DNA from: Acinetobacter bohemicus ANC 3994
GTDB lineage: Bacteria; Pseudomonadota; Gammaproteobacteria; Pseudomonadales; Moraxellaceae
DNA: 64,000 nt
Direction of reading: 5' to 3'
Assembly (NCBI RefSeq): GCF_000367925.1
Contig: NZ_KB849176.1
Location: 1-64,000, forward strand
Position numbers and translations under genes: made by a program. How positions within the stretch are numbered: the first letter of the stretch is position 1; each line of letters begins with the position of its first letter. Positions 1 to 13,197 of this stretch are shown here, in pieces. The notes beneath the pieces were generated by a model. That model did not search any database, was not told the DNA's origin, and was given only the letters and a program-made list of their open reading frames with translations.

Positions 1-154
1 GATGTGAAATGCTGTAGAATGCACATCCATCGGCGGTGATGTTAAATAAAACCTCTGATAAATCAATAAGTTGGTTGGATTGTTAAGATTTCGAATGAGA
101 TTTTAAGATTGGATTTAAACTTAGGTTTGTCGGGAAATAATTTAGCAAAACCTG

Positions 155-182
155 TTGACTTTCTCTGGAAAGAGAGTAGTAT
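155..182 (+). promoter_or_regulatory. rrn promoter, -35 and -10
   Basis: TTGACT at 155-160 and TAGTAT at 177-182 are separated by 16 bp, with an A/T-rich stretch upstream and a GC-rich discriminator downstream, as expected for a stringently controlled rRNA promoter. Inferred from sequence only. Confidence 0.65.
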
Positions 183-233
183 AGCCGACCTAGCTTGCTG
201 ATGACGAATCAGCAAGAAGATCATTAAGAGATT

Positions 234-261
234 ATGAAGAACAACTTGTGTGGATTTTTAC
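234..261 (+). other. 5' arm of 16S processing stem
   Basis: This 28-nt leader segment is nearly perfectly complementary to 1941-1969 just after the 16S gene (one bulged base and one mismatch). In the transcript the two would form the long duplex that RNase III cuts to release pre-16S rRNA. Confidence 0.75.
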
Positions 262-384
262 TGGTTGATTGATCGAAATTATTTTCATTGATTGATGGTA
301 GAAATTACTCGAAGTTTATTTGAGAAATATTTGTCAGAAAATTGATGAGCCAAGATTGGTAGCCTTTAAGCTACTACTGATTTT

Positions 385-1922
<1,538 letters not shown>

Positions 1923-1940
1923 ACGAAAGATTGACGATCG

Positions 1941-1969
1941 GTAAGAATCCACAACAAGTTGTTCTTCAT
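1941..1969 (+). other. 3' arm of 16S processing stem
   Basis: Reverse complement of leader segment 234-261, lying 19 nt after the 16S 3' end and 15 nt before tRNA-Ile. Together the arms enclose the whole 16S gene, as RNase III pre-rRNA stems do. Confidence 0.75.
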
Positions 1970-1983
1970 GAAGATGTATCTGA

Positions 1984-2060
<77 letters not shown>

Positions 2061-2131
2061 ATCTAACGAACGAAGATGAAGAAATTCATTGAGAGACAGA
2101 GAAGAAGATATATCGAATCTAATGATAAGCT

Positions 2132-2207
2132 GGGGACTTAGCTTAGTTGGTAGAGCGCCTGCTTTGCACGCAGGAGGTCAACGGTTCGACTCCGTTAGTC
2201 TCCACCA
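2132..2207 (+). tRNA. alaT: tRNA-Ala (UGC)
   Basis: A 76-nt cloverleaf: acceptor GGGGACT pairs with AGTCTCC, the anticodon loop has TGC at 2165-2167, the T-arm contains GGTTCGACTCC, and CCA is encoded at 2205-2207. It is the second spacer tRNA, the standard Ile-Ala pair. Confidence 0.97.
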
Positions 2208-2568
2208 TATATAAAGCTAGGTGATTACAGAATTTAGTGAATATAAAAACTTAATTAAGTTTTTAGTTTATTAAATTCTGTGATTTATCACAGTTACCTA
2301 CGATCTGACGAAGACGTAGTTAATCATTAACAGATTATAAATTTGAGTTGAAATAAATTGTTTAAACTCAGAACTGAATTGACATTAATTTGTATCACGC
2401 AAGTGTTACGAAGAAATGAAAATAAAGAACTGAGCACTAGCGATTAACTGAATCAAGCGTTTTGGAAAACGAACTAGATTGAAGCTGTACTGTGGTTAAA
2501 TCCACAAAACTCGAAGCAAGGTCATCAACATTAACTTGTAGTGTTGAAACGACTGTTTGGGGTTGTAT
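2208..2568 (+). other. tRNA-Ala to 23S spacer with long hairpin
   Basis: This 361-nt spacer has no gene. It starts with a large nested palindrome (2221-2299) whose arms include ACAGAATTTA at 2227-2236 and TAAATTCTGT at 2272-2281 around an AAAACTTAATTAAGTTTT core. Segment 2326-2350 is complementary to 5544-5571 beyond the 23S gene. The last 24 nt (2552-2575) run into the first bases of 23S and form its processing stem with 5458-5482. Confidence 0.7.

Positions 2569-2575
<7 letters not shown>
2552..2575 (+). other. 5' arm of 23S processing stem
   Basis: Complementary to 5458-5482 with a single bulge, bringing both ends of the 23S gene together in a duplex, as RNase III substrates do. Confidence 0.75.
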
Positions 2576-5457
<2,882 letters not shown>

Positions 5458-5466
<9 letters not shown>

Positions 5467-5482
5467 ACAACACCCAAACAGT
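5458..5482 (+). other. 3' arm of 23S processing stem
   Basis: Pairs with 2552-2575. A second complementary pair further out (2326-2350 with 5544-5571) suggests the stem continues for a long distance with interruptions. Confidence 0.75.
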
Positions 5483-5646
5483 TGTATTGCTCATCTAATT
5501 CGATACAAAATACTTGATTTAGTTTAAAAGCTAGTTACAATACCAACTCAAATTTAGCATAATCTGTTAATAACTCATTTGGTACAAAGTAAGGCATACG
5601 AAATAAACAGCGTAAATAAGACCCGAAAAAGTCCATAAACAGTTGT

Positions 5647-5760
5647 GCTGGCGACAATAGCAAGAGTGAACCACCTGATCCCTTCCCGAACTCAGAAGTG
5701 AAACCTCTTCGCGCTGATGGTAGTGTGGGGTTACCCATGTGAGAGTAAGTCATCGCCAGC
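5647..5760 (+). rRNA. rrf: 5S ribosomal RNA
   Basis: About 114 nt. The ends GCTGGCGA and TCGCCAGC form helix I, and the conserved CCCGAACTCAGAAGTGAAAC block is intact near 5685. It is the last gene of the operon, followed directly by a terminator. Ends are accurate to about 3 nt. Confidence 0.95.
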
Positions 5761-5772
5761 TCATTATTACTA

Positions 5773-5806
5773 AAAACACCCCAACCAATCGTTGGGGTGT
5801 TTTTTT
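5773..5806 (+). terminator. rrn operon terminator
   Basis: AAAACACCCCAAC (5773-5785) pairs with GTTGGGGTGTTTT (5791-5803) over a 5-nt loop and runs into a T-tract. It is a strong intrinsic terminator 12 nt after 5S. Confidence 0.95.
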
Positions 5807-6206
5807 ATGCGTGCGAAATTTAAAAAAATTAAAAATAGACCATGAATTCAAAATAAATGAAACTAAATAGAGCCTTATTATTTTGATACAGAGCTTTTCT
5901 CTATTTGGTGAGTTGGCTGTATTTCTGTAAAGCTTTATGTTTAAACTTATGATGATCTTTAGCTGAAAAGGCTTCCTCTTTTCTAGTACTTTCATTATCT
6001 ATCGTTTTTGGAAATATAAAACAAGTCGGAAGCTAATTTATCATTGCTGTGTGTTTTTATTCATATGCGTATCTATGTGAAAACTTATTAAATTTTTCTT
6101 TTAATCTATTTGTTAATTTATATTATTTCTAATAAAACTGTGCTATAAAACCATAAAGCGGCATGAAAATTGCTTATAAGAAATATTGAAAAAGAGTAGA
6201 GGTAAT
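5807..6206 (+). other. Non-coding gap before rpoN
   Basis: A 400-bp AT-rich gap between the rrn terminator and rpoN. I see no gene and no RNA motif. A weak sigma-70-like pair (TTGTTA near 6113 and TAAAAC about 17 bp later) could serve rpoN, but this is only suggestive. Confidence 0.4.
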
Positions 6207-7667
6207 ATGAAGTTATCGGTTGGATTAAAAGTTGCGAACTCCTTGTCCTTGACACCGCAGTTGCAGCAGGCCATTCGTTTGCTTCAGCTCTCGAGTTTGG
6301 AACTTGAGCAAGAGATTCAAATTCAATTGGATAGTAATCCTTTATTGGAAAAAGTAGAAGAGCAGTCGAATATAGAAAGTTTATCTTCTTTGCAGGAGCA
6401 AGAAAAAGAACATGACAATAAAGATCTCACCAATGAATTGAATGCCAATACTTTACCTGATGATTTACCGGTTGATACAGATTGGGATGATGTTTATAGC
6501 CATCAACCAACGAGTCTCGGTTCACCTGAATATGAGGAGCGTGAGGACAATCGACAAGGGCATTTGGGTTTAAAAGAGCACATGCTTGAACAGATTAATT
6601 TATTACATTTTTCACAAGTTGATCGCCTGATTGCACATTGTATTGTTGATTCCTTAGATGAAAAAGGTTTTTTGGATGCGGAAGTCTCCGAAATAACAAC
6701 CTCAGTTCAGCATTTGCTGGAGTCTATGGATTATGATGATGAAGTTGAAGATGATGAAGTTATTGTTGTTTTAAAGCATATTCAGCATCTTGATCCACCT
6801 GGGGTGGCATCGCGTAATTTAGCTGAATGTTTATTGGTACAATTAGAAAGTTTACCCGTACAAACAGCATGTCGTCGTGAAGCAATCATTTTATTAAACC
6901 ATTATGAGTTATTAATTTCTAATGAATTACCAAAATTGGTAAAACAGACCGGTTTAAATCCAGATCAATTAAAATGTGCTGTTGATTTATTGAAGACATT
7001 AAAAGCTTATCCGGGAATGGAGTTTGAAGAAAAAGATTCGGACTATCAAATTCCAGATATTGTGGTGATGAAGAAAAATGCGCATTGGCAAGTACAATTG
7101 AATCCAGACATTATGCCGAAATTACGCATCAATTCTTTTTATGCCAATATGATTAAACGTGCAGATCAAAGCAATGATAATCAATATTTACGTAATCAAA
7201 TGTTAGATGCCAAAAATTTTATTAAAAGTGTGGATGAGCGGCATAAGACCTTATTAAAAGTTGCCACATGTATTGTTGAACATCAAAAGATGTTTTTAGA
7301 AATTGGTGCGGAAGGGATGAAGCCTTTGGTGCTTCGTGATGTTGCAGAAGAAGTCGATTTACATGAATCTACGGTATCACGTGTGACAACGAATAAATTT
7401 ATGCTGACGCCACGTGGTTTATTTGAGCTGAAATATTTTTTCTCCAGTCATGTCGCGACAACGTCAGGTGGAGAAGCTTCCTCAATTGCAATTCGTGCGA
7501 AGATTAAAAAACTCATTTCTGAAGAAAATCCGCGTAAACCCTTGTCGGATAATATTATTGCTACTTTATTAAAAGACGATGGGGTTGATGTTGCACGTCG
7601 AACCGTTGCTAAATATAGAGAGTCGTTACATATTCCATCATCTTCTGAACGAAAAGTGTTGATCTAA
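6207..7667 (+). CDS. rpoN: RNA polymerase sigma-54 factor RpoN
   Basis: Alternative sigma factor that directs core polymerase to -24/-12 promoters and needs AAA+ activators. The N-terminal region I is Gln/Leu-rich (start of the 486-aa protein). The middle is acidic (two DDE-rich patches). The C-terminal part has a helix-turn-helix (LRDVAEEVDLHESTVSRVT) and the RpoN box ARRTVAKYR that reads the -24 element. The start is placed at ATG 6207, preceded by AGAGG at good spacing; a TTG 21 nt upstream would only add seven residues. It is followed by its own terminator and then hpf, the usual rpoN neighbour. Confidence 0.97.
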   Translation: MKLSVGLKVANSLSLTPQLQQAIRLLQLSSLELEQEIQIQLDSNPLLEKVEEQSNIESLSSLQEQEKEHDNKDLTNELNANTLPDDLPVDTDWDDVYSHQPTSLGSPEYEEREDNRQGHLGLKEHMLEQINLLHFSQVDRLIAHCIVDSLDEKGFLDAEVSEITTSVQHLLESMDYDDEVEDDEVIVVLKHIQHLDPPGVASRNLAECLLVQLESLPVQTACRREAIILLNHYELLISNELPKLVKQTGLNPDQLKCAVDLLKTLKAYPGMEFEEKDSDYQIPDIVVMKKNAHWQVQLNPDIMPKLRINSFYANMIKRADQSNDNQYLRNQMLDAKNFIKSVDERHKTLLKVATCIVEHQKMFLEIGAEGMKPLVLRDVAEEVDLHESTVSRVTTNKFMLTPRGLFELKYFFSSHVATTSGGEASSIAIRAKIKKLISEENPRKPLSDNIIATLLKDDGVDVARRTVAKYRESLHIPSSSERKVLI

Positions 7668-7688
7668 ATTTTAAAGTGTGGCTATTCT

Positions 7689-7725
7689 AGAGATTCATTA
7701 TGACAAGATAATGAATCTCTTTTTT
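7689..7725 (+). terminator. Terminator after rpoN
   Basis: A 13-bp perfect stem (7689-7701 with 7708-7720) with a 6-nt loop and a following T-tract. Confidence 0.9.
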
Positions 7726-7841
7726 ACTTAAGGAATAGCGAGAATGATTTAATGTTGAATGTGCAGGATTTATTTTTTTGCTGTCATTAGATCGACTTGG
7801 CAATTCCTTTATTACCCTAAAAGAAGGTGAGGGATAGAACT

Positions 7842-8174
7842 ATGCAAATAACAATCCGTGGTCATCATTTAACTATCACCCCTGCAATTGAAGAAGATAT
7901 TCGGCTTAAATTTTCGCAAATGACCAAGCATCTAGATCAAATAAATAGCATGCAGGTGAAACTATCAAAAGATCATCAAATTGATAAACATTCTAAAAAA
8001 GGCAGTGACAACCATATTGCTGAAGCGATTATACGTTTACCTGGAATAGAAATGTTTGCTCAAGCCAGTGCGGATGATATGTATACTTCGATTAAGAAAT
8101 TAACAGAAAAATTAAAACGACAATTGCATAAACATCGGAAAATGCAGATCGAGTATCAGCCTTTACTTGTATAG
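7842..8174 (+). CDS. hpf: Ribosome hibernation promoting factor
   Basis: Small 110-aa protein of the HPF/YfiA (RaiA-like) family that binds the 30S decoding region in slow-growing cells and promotes inactive ribosome dimers. The whole sequence is one such domain, starting MQITIRGHHL, with a basic C-terminal half (KKLTEKLKRQLHKHRKM). The length fits the short HPF form without the C-terminal dimerisation domain of long HPF. The start is ATG 7842 because GAGGG lies about 8 nt upstream; a GTG at 7827 in frame is less likely. Position next to rpoN is conserved in many proteobacteria. Confidence 0.93.
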   Translation: MQITIRGHHLTITPAIEEDIRLKFSQMTKHLDQINSMQVKLSKDHQIDKHSKKGSDNHIAEAIIRLPGIEMFAQASADDMYTSIKKLTEKLKRQLHKHRKMQIEYQPLLV

Positions 8175-8189
8175 TTTACTTTTTGAAAT

Positions 8190-8219
8190 AAAAAGAGGTT
8201 TTTAATGACCTCTTTTTTT
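8190..8219 (+). terminator. Terminator after hpf
   Basis: AAAAAGAGGT pairs with ACCTCTTTTT over an 8-nt loop and is followed by further Ts. Confidence 0.85.
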
Positions 8220-8310
8220 ATAGATAAAATGTTATACGTTAATGCTTTATTTTTCATATTTATAGTAAAATGGCAGGTTTACACCGTTGGTCCTATAAGA
8301 GGTCTTTGTG

Positions 8311-8562
8311 ATGAATAGTGAACAGCTCACTGAAATTTTAAAAGCTGCTTTTCCAGAGGCTGAAGTTGCGGTTAGTGGGCAAGGCGGTAAGTTTGATCTT
8401 CGAATCGTTGATGAGCAATTTGAGGGAAAACGTCCTGTCGCACGTCAACAAACGGTTTATGCTCCGTTAAATTCATATATTGCCAGCGGTGAAGTACACG
8501 CGGTAACTATTCGTGCAATGACCAAAGAAGAATGGCGTAAAGCAAGCTTATTCGGAGCTTAG
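8311..8562 (+). CDS. ibaG: BolA family protein IbaG
   Basis: An 83-aa BolA-fold protein of the IbaG/YrbA type, which works with monothiol glutaredoxins in Fe-S cluster handling and acid response. The family core is visible as RQQTVYAPLNSYIASGEVHAVTIRAMTKEEW, including the conserved His. It sits 6 nt before murA, the classic ibaG-murA pairing, and is probably co-transcribed with murA and hisG. ATG 8311 is chosen; GTG 8308 directly before it also has AAGAGG at suitable distance, so the start may be 3 nt earlier. Confidence 0.9.
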   Translation: MNSEQLTEILKAAFPEAEVAVSGQGGKFDLRIVDEQFEGKRPVARQQTVYAPLNSYIASGEVHAVTIRAMTKEEWRKASLFGA

Positions 8563-8568
8563 AACTAA

Positions 8569-9825
8569 ATGGATAAATTTTTAATTCAGGGCGGTGTTAA
8601 GCTCGAAGGTGAAGTACGCATCTCGGGTGCAAAAAATGCAGCGTTGCCTTTACTTGCAGCCATGATTCTTGCAGATAGTCCGATTACCTTGACTAATGTG
8701 CCAAACCTTAAAGATGTCAATACCTTAGTTAAGTTGATTGGCGGTTTAGGTGTGCAGATTTCTTATGAAGGCGACACCGTTAAAGCGGATGTTTCTACAT
8801 TAGATAATCAGTTTGCACCCTATGAATTGGTGAAAACCATGCGTGCATCAATTTTGGTGCTTGGTCCATTATTAGCGCGTTATGGTAGTGCACAAGTGTC
8901 ACTTCCAGGCGGTTGCGCGATTGGTTCACGTCCAGTTGATCAGCATTTAAAAGCACTAGAAGCTTTAGGTGCGCATATTGAAGTTGAAAATGGTTATGTA
9001 CATGCCAAAGTCGATGGCCGCTTAAAAGGTGGCGAAGTTGTCTTTGATATGGTGACTGTCGGTGGTACAGAAAATATTCTAACTGCTGCGGTATTGGCGG
9101 ATGGTGTAACCACCATTCGTAATGCAGCACGTGAACCTGAAATTACGGATCTTGCGCAAATGTTGATTAAAATGGGCGCAAAAATTGAAGGTTTAGATAC
9201 AGATACGCTGGTCGTGACGGGCGTGGAAAGTTTACATGGCTGCGAATATGCTGTGGTTGCGGATCGTATTGAAACAGGGTCATATTTAGCTGCTGCCGCA
9301 ATTACTGGCGGTAAAGTGAAAACCACACATACTGATCCAAATCTTCTGGAAGCTGTGCTCGATAAATTCGAAGAAATGGGCGCAGAAGTGACGCGTGGCG
9401 AAGATTGGATTGAGCTTGATATGATGGGCAAACGTCCAAAAGCAGTCAGCTTCCAAACCTTACCTCATCCAGAATTTCCGACAGATATGCAAGCACAGAT
9501 TATGGCAGTGAATGCCATTGGTCGTGGTTTTGCAACGATTTCTGAAACGATTTTTGAAAACCGTTTTATGCATGTGCCTGAGCTTTCTCGTATGGGAGCA
9601 AATATTCAGGTTGAAGGTAATGATGCTGTTGTAACGGGTGTAGACAAACTTTCTGCAGCGCCAGTAATGGCAACCGATTTACGTGCTTCATTCTCTTTAG
9701 TTCTGGCTGCCTTGGCGGCGGAAGGGGAAACATTGATTGACCGTATTTATCATATTGATCGCGGTTATGAAGATATTGAAGCAAAGTTACAGGGTTTAGG
9801 TGCCCAAATTAAGCGAGTAAGTTAA
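8569..9825 (+). CDS. murA: UDP-GlcNAc 1-carboxyvinyltransferase MurA
   Basis: Transfers enolpyruvate from PEP to UDP-N-acetylglucosamine, the first committed step of peptidoglycan synthesis, in the cytoplasm. The protein has 418 aa, the standard length. The active-site loop GGCAIGSRPVDQHL is present with the catalytic Cys at residue 116, the residue alkylated by fosfomycin in sensitive enzymes. The N-terminal SGAKNAALPLLAA substrate-binding segment is also intact. The stop overlaps the hisG start by one base (TAATG), which indicates translational coupling. Confidence 0.98.
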   Translation: MDKFLIQGGVKLEGEVRISGAKNAALPLLAAMILADSPITLTNVPNLKDVNTLVKLIGGLGVQISYEGDTVKADVSTLDNQFAPYELVKTMRASILVLGPLLARYGSAQVSLPGGCAIGSRPVDQHLKALEALGAHIEVENGYVHAKVDGRLKGGEVVFDMVTVGGTENILTAAVLADGVTTIRNAAREPEITDLAQMLIKMGAKIEGLDTDTLVVTGVESLHGCEYAVVADRIETGSYLAAAAITGGKVKTTHTDPNLLEAVLDKFEEMGAEVTRGEDWIELDMMGKRPKAVSFQTLPHPEFPTDMQAQIMAVNAIGRGFATISETIFENRFMHVPELSRMGANIQVEGNDAVVTGVDKLSAAPVMATDLRASFSLVLAALAAEGETLIDRIYHIDRGYEDIEAKLQGLGAQIKRVS

Positions 9826-10520
9826 TGAGTGATATGAGAAACGATGATCCAAACTTTGACGTAATGGGCAATTTTGATCATGGTTTAACTTTAGCATTAA
9901 GCAAAGGACGTATCTTAAAAGAAACTTTACCGTTGCTTGAAACAGCAGGAATTAACTTACTGGAAGATCCAGATAAATCACGTAAGTTAATTTTTCCAAC
10001 CACCCATAAACACGTGCGTATTTTAATTTTACGTGCTTCAGATGTACCAACCTATGTGGAAAATGGTGCGGCTGATTTAGGGGTTGCTGGTAAAGATGTG
10101 TTGATGGAACATGGCGCACAAAATGTGTATGAGCCACTCGACTTGAAAATTGCCAACTGTAAACTCATGACAGCAGGTAAAGTCGGCATGGTTCGTCCGA
10201 AAGGCCGTTTAAAAATTGCCACTAAATATGTAAACCTGACGCGTCAATATTATGCGAGTTTGGGTGAACAGGTTGATGTGATTAAGCTTTATGGTTCGAT
10301 GGAACTGGCACCATTGGTTGGTTTAGGTGATTACATTGTCGATGTCGTTGACACGGGCAATACACTTCGCGCCAATGGCCTTGAGCCACTTGAAGAAATT
10401 TGTACTGTTTCTTCTCGCCTGATTGTGAATAAAGCCAGCTTTAAACGTAAGCAAATGCTGTTAAATCCAATTTTAGCGCAACTTGAAAAAGCAGTTGCAG
10501 AGCGTCAAAGCCAAAAATAA
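9825..10520 (+). CDS. hisG: ATP phosphoribosyltransferase HisG, short form
   Basis: Catalyses the first step of histidine synthesis, condensing ATP and PRPP. The 231-aa protein is the short form: it has both periplasmic-binding-like lobes (LTLALSKGRI; the PRPP site DYIVDVVDTGNTLRANGL) but lacks the C-terminal ACT-like regulatory domain of the long form. Short HisG proteins work as a hetero-octamer with HisZ; hisZ is not in this window. The start overlaps the murA stop by 1 nt, so both are in the ibaG-murA-hisG transcript. A terminator follows before hisD. Confidence 0.96.
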   Translation: MSDMRNDDPNFDVMGNFDHGLTLALSKGRILKETLPLLETAGINLLEDPDKSRKLIFPTTHKHVRILILRASDVPTYVENGAADLGVAGKDVLMEHGAQNVYEPLDLKIANCKLMTAGKVGMVRPKGRLKIATKYVNLTRQYYASLGEQVDVIKLYGSMELAPLVGLGDYIVDVVDTGNTLRANGLEPLEEICTVSSRLIVNKASFKRKQMLLNPILAQLEKAVAERQSQK

Positions 10521-10542
10521 GGTTTGATCGTGTTTGGGCTGT

Positions 10543-10576
10543 AAAAAACCGTCGTGATTCACGACGGTTTTTTTTA
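10543..10576 (+). terminator. Terminator after hisG
   Basis: AACCGTCGTG and CACGACGGTT form a 10-bp stem with a 3- to 5-nt loop, an A-tract before and a T-tract after. Confidence 0.93.
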
Positions 10577-10739
10577 TGGTTAATGCTTCATTGTTCAAAA
10601 ATATCGACAAAATTATTTCCTGAATCATTTTAAAAGTTATTTTCCATGAAGCTTGAGCGATAGATGTATGATTGATACCCAAAAATGCAGCGAAACAAGG
10701 TAAACTAATCTTTTCTTCATTCACCTTGTAGGTAAATTG

Positions 10740-12029
10740 ATGCGACGTTTATCGACTCAAGATCAAGACTTTCAACAAGTCTTTGCCGATTTATTGGCGT
10801 TCGAAACAGTCAACGATCCAGAATTGTTAAAAACAGTAGACCAAATCATTGCAGATGTTCGTGAACATGGCGATGAGCATGTTTTAAAACTAACACAACA
10901 ATTCGATCGACATCCTGCGCATCAATTCTCAGATTTGGAACTGACACAAGATGCCTTAAAAGCGGCATTTGAAGGCTTAAATAGCCAAGTGCGTGAAGCT
11001 TTGGAGCTTGCAGCCAGTCGTATTCGTGAATTTCACCAAGTACAAAAGCAAGATGGCTGGACTTATGTCGATGCGTTAGGAAATACACTCGGTCAAAAAA
11101 TTACACCACTTGATCGTGTCGGGATTTATGTACCGGGTGGTTTGGCCTCGTATCCGTCTTCAGTGCTGATGAACGCTGTACCTGCACATGTTGCAGGTGT
11201 GCCTGAAATTATTATGGTGGTGCCTGCGCCAAATGGTGAGTTAAATCCATTGGTGTTGGCAGCTGCCTATTTAGCAGGTGTAAGCCGTGTCTTTACCATT
11301 GGTGGAGCACAAGCAGTTGCGGCTTTGGCCTATGGCACAGAAACCATTCCATCGGTTGATAAAATTACTGGACCGGGAAACCGCTTCGTTGCTGCGGCAA
11401 AACGTGCGGTATTCGGTCAGGTTGGTATTGATATGATTGCAGGGCCATCTGAAATTTTGGTCTATGCAGAAGGCGAGAACAATGCTCAATGGTTGGCGAT
11501 GGATCTGTTGTCACAAGCAGAACATGACACCGTTGCACAAGCCATTTTTATCACACCCGATGAGCAACTTCTAAATGACGTTGCACAAGCCATTGAAGAA
11601 CATTTAGCGAACTTACCTAAAGCTGAAATTGCACGCACTTCAATTGCTAATCGTGGTGCTTTGGTTTTGGTGAAAGATCGTGCTGAGGCAATTGAGCTAA
11701 TTAACCAAGTGGCAGCTGAGCATTTAGAGTTATGTTTAGATGAAGCCCAAGAGATGGCGGAAAATATTCGTCATGCTGGTGCGATCTTTATGGGGCGTTA
11801 TACCCCTGAAGCAATTGGCGATTATTGTGCAGGGCCAAATCATGTGTTACCGACATCGGGTACGGCACGTTTTTCATCGCCATTGGGTGTGTATGATTTC
11901 CAAAAACGTTCCAGCTTGATTATGTGCTCACAAGAAGGGGTAAAAACCCTTGCGAAAACCGCTGATATTTTGGCACAAGAAGAAAACCTGGATGCACATG
12001 CACGTTCAGCACGTTATCGTTATCAGTAA
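10740..12029 (+). CDS. hisD: Histidinol dehydrogenase HisD
   Basis: Zn-dependent, NAD-linked enzyme that oxidises L-histidinol to L-histidine in two steps. The 429-aa protein has the usual length and motifs: PGG...PSS in the N-terminal half, the signature block DKITGPGNRFVAAAKR, then SQAEHDTVAQ with the Zn-ligand region, and AEHLEL near the C-terminus. The start is set at ATG 10740 with AGG upstream; a TTG immediately before is in frame. It is separated from hisG by a terminator, so it has its own promoter or depends on read-through. hisC follows after another terminator. Confidence 0.97.
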   Translation: MRRLSTQDQDFQQVFADLLAFETVNDPELLKTVDQIIADVREHGDEHVLKLTQQFDRHPAHQFSDLELTQDALKAAFEGLNSQVREALELAASRIREFHQVQKQDGWTYVDALGNTLGQKITPLDRVGIYVPGGLASYPSSVLMNAVPAHVAGVPEIIMVVPAPNGELNPLVLAAAYLAGVSRVFTIGGAQAVAALAYGTETIPSVDKITGPGNRFVAAAKRAVFGQVGIDMIAGPSEILVYAEGENNAQWLAMDLLSQAEHDTVAQAIFITPDEQLLNDVAQAIEEHLANLPKAEIARTSIANRGALVLVKDRAEAIELINQVAAEHLELCLDEAQEMAENIRHAGAIFMGRYTPEAIGDYCAGPNHVLPTSGTARFSSPLGVYDFQKRSSLIMCSQEGVKTLAKTADILAQEENLDAHARSARYRYQ

Positions 12030-12044
12030 GCTTTAATTGATATA

Positions 12045-12070
12045 AAAGGCTGATTGATCAGCCTTTTTTT
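12045..12070 (+). terminator. Terminator after hisD
   Basis: AAAGGCTGAT pairs with ATCAGCCTTT over a 2-nt loop, followed by a T-tract. It lies only 35 nt before the hisC start. Confidence 0.85.
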
Positions 12071-12104
12071 AAGCCTATAACAGATTTGATTGAGATATTG
12101 AAAG

Positions 12105-13193
12105 ATGAACATTACAACAGAACAAATGCGTTTTTGGAGTCCTGAAGTACGTGAATTAGAACCGTATGTACCGGGCGAGCAACCGAAAATCCAAAACTTA
12201 CTTAAATTAAATACCAATGAAAATCCATATCCACCATCACCGAAAGTAGTTGCAGCGGTACAAGCCGTTTTAGCTGACTCTGCCGATGTATTACGTTTAT
12301 ATCCAGATCCAGAGGCTTCTGCATTAAAGCATGCAATTGCGGCGCAGCAGAATGTTGATGTTGCAAATGTCTTTGTCGGTAATGGTTCGGATGAGGTTTT
12401 GGCGCATATTTTTAAAGCATTTTTTGTGCAACAACAGCCTATTCTGTACCCTGATATTACCTATAGTTTCTATCCCGTTTATAGCCAATTTTTTGCAGTC
12501 AAAACCAAAGTATTGCCATTAAATGATGATTTTGAAATTGTGGTAGATGATTATAAACAAGCCAATGGCGGCATTATTATTACCAATCCCAATGCACCAA
12601 CCAGTATTGCATTGGAGGTCTCTGCTATTGAAGAAGTGTTACAAGCCAACCCGAATTCAGTGGTGGTGATTGATGAAGCTTATGTTGACTTTGGTGCACA
12701 ATCTGCGGTCAGTTTAGTGGAAAAATACGAAAACTTAGTGGTGTGCCAAACCACATCGAAATCGCGATCACTTGCGGGTTTGCGTGTCGGTTTTGCCATT
12801 GCACAACCGCATTTAATTGCAGCGCTTGAAGCGGTCAAAAACAGTTTTAATTCTTATCCAATGGATCGTTTTGCAATCGCAGCAGCGGTCGCTTCATTTG
12901 AGGATCAAGCTTACTTCGAAGCACAATGCCAAAAAGTGATTGCAAGTCGTGATAAGTTAGTGACTGAATTAGAAAGCATGGGTTTTAAGGTGTTACCATC
13001 GAAAGCTAATTTTATTTTTGCATCATTACCGAGTAAAGATGCGGGTGAACTGGCTGCACAATTACGTGAACAAGGTATTATTGTGCGTTATTTCAATAAA
13101 CCGCGTATCAACCAATTCTTACGTATTACCATTGGTACAGATGAGCAAAATCAACGTCTGGTGGATAGCTTGAAAAATGACATCTTAGCTTAA
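12105..13193 (+). CDS. hisC: Histidinol-phosphate aminotransferase HisC
   Basis: PLP-dependent class II aminotransferase (362 aa) that converts imidazole acetol phosphate and glutamate to histidinol phosphate. Visible landmarks are the N-terminal LNTNENPYPPSP, the IIITNPNAPTS PLP-binding stretch, VVIDEAYVDF with the PLP-ring Asp, and TTSKSRSLAGLRVGFA containing the Schiff-base Lys. It ends 4 bp before the stop of the convergent pabB. It follows hisD with a terminator in between, so hisG, hisD and hisC may be expressed at different levels. Confidence 0.96.
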   Translation: MNITTEQMRFWSPEVRELEPYVPGEQPKIQNLLKLNTNENPYPPSPKVVAAVQAVLADSADVLRLYPDPEASALKHAIAAQQNVDVANVFVGNGSDEVLAHIFKAFFVQQQPILYPDITYSFYPVYSQFFAVKTKVLPLNDDFEIVVDDYKQANGGIIITNPNAPTSIALEVSAIEEVLQANPNSVVVIDEAYVDFGAQSAVSLVEKYENLVVCQTTSKSRSLAGLRVGFAIAQPHLIAALEAVKNSFNSYPMDRFAIAAAVASFEDQAYFEAQCQKVIASRDKLVTELESMGFKVLPSKANFIFASLPSKDAGELAAQLREQGIIVRYFNKPRINQFLRITIGTDEQNQRLVDSLKNDILA

Positions 13194-13197
13194 GTCT

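Larger units (their letters stand above)
1..384 (+). promoter_or_regulatory. rrn promoter and leader region
   Basis: This stretch carries no gene. It holds the 5' control region of the rRNA operon. Two promoter signals are visible. The first is TAGAAT at 15-20 inside TGCTGTAGAATGC, an extended -10 typical of rRNA P1 promoters; its -35 lies before the window. The second is TTGACT (155-160), a 16-bp spacer and TAGTAT (177-182), followed by a GC-rich discriminator. A perfect 9-bp hairpin (194-202 with 208-216) and a smaller stem (359-363 with 370-374) lie in the transcribed leader. I did not find a convincing boxA. Confidence 0.7.

Noticed and set aside
8795..9431. Two minus-strand frames (111 and 145 codons) inside murA
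   Set aside because: Shadows of murA on the other strand; murA is full length with catalytic motifs.
12030..12104. Histidine attenuator before hisC
   Set aside because: The hairpin after hisD is an ordinary terminator; there is no leader peptide with a run of His codons before hisG, hisD or hisC.
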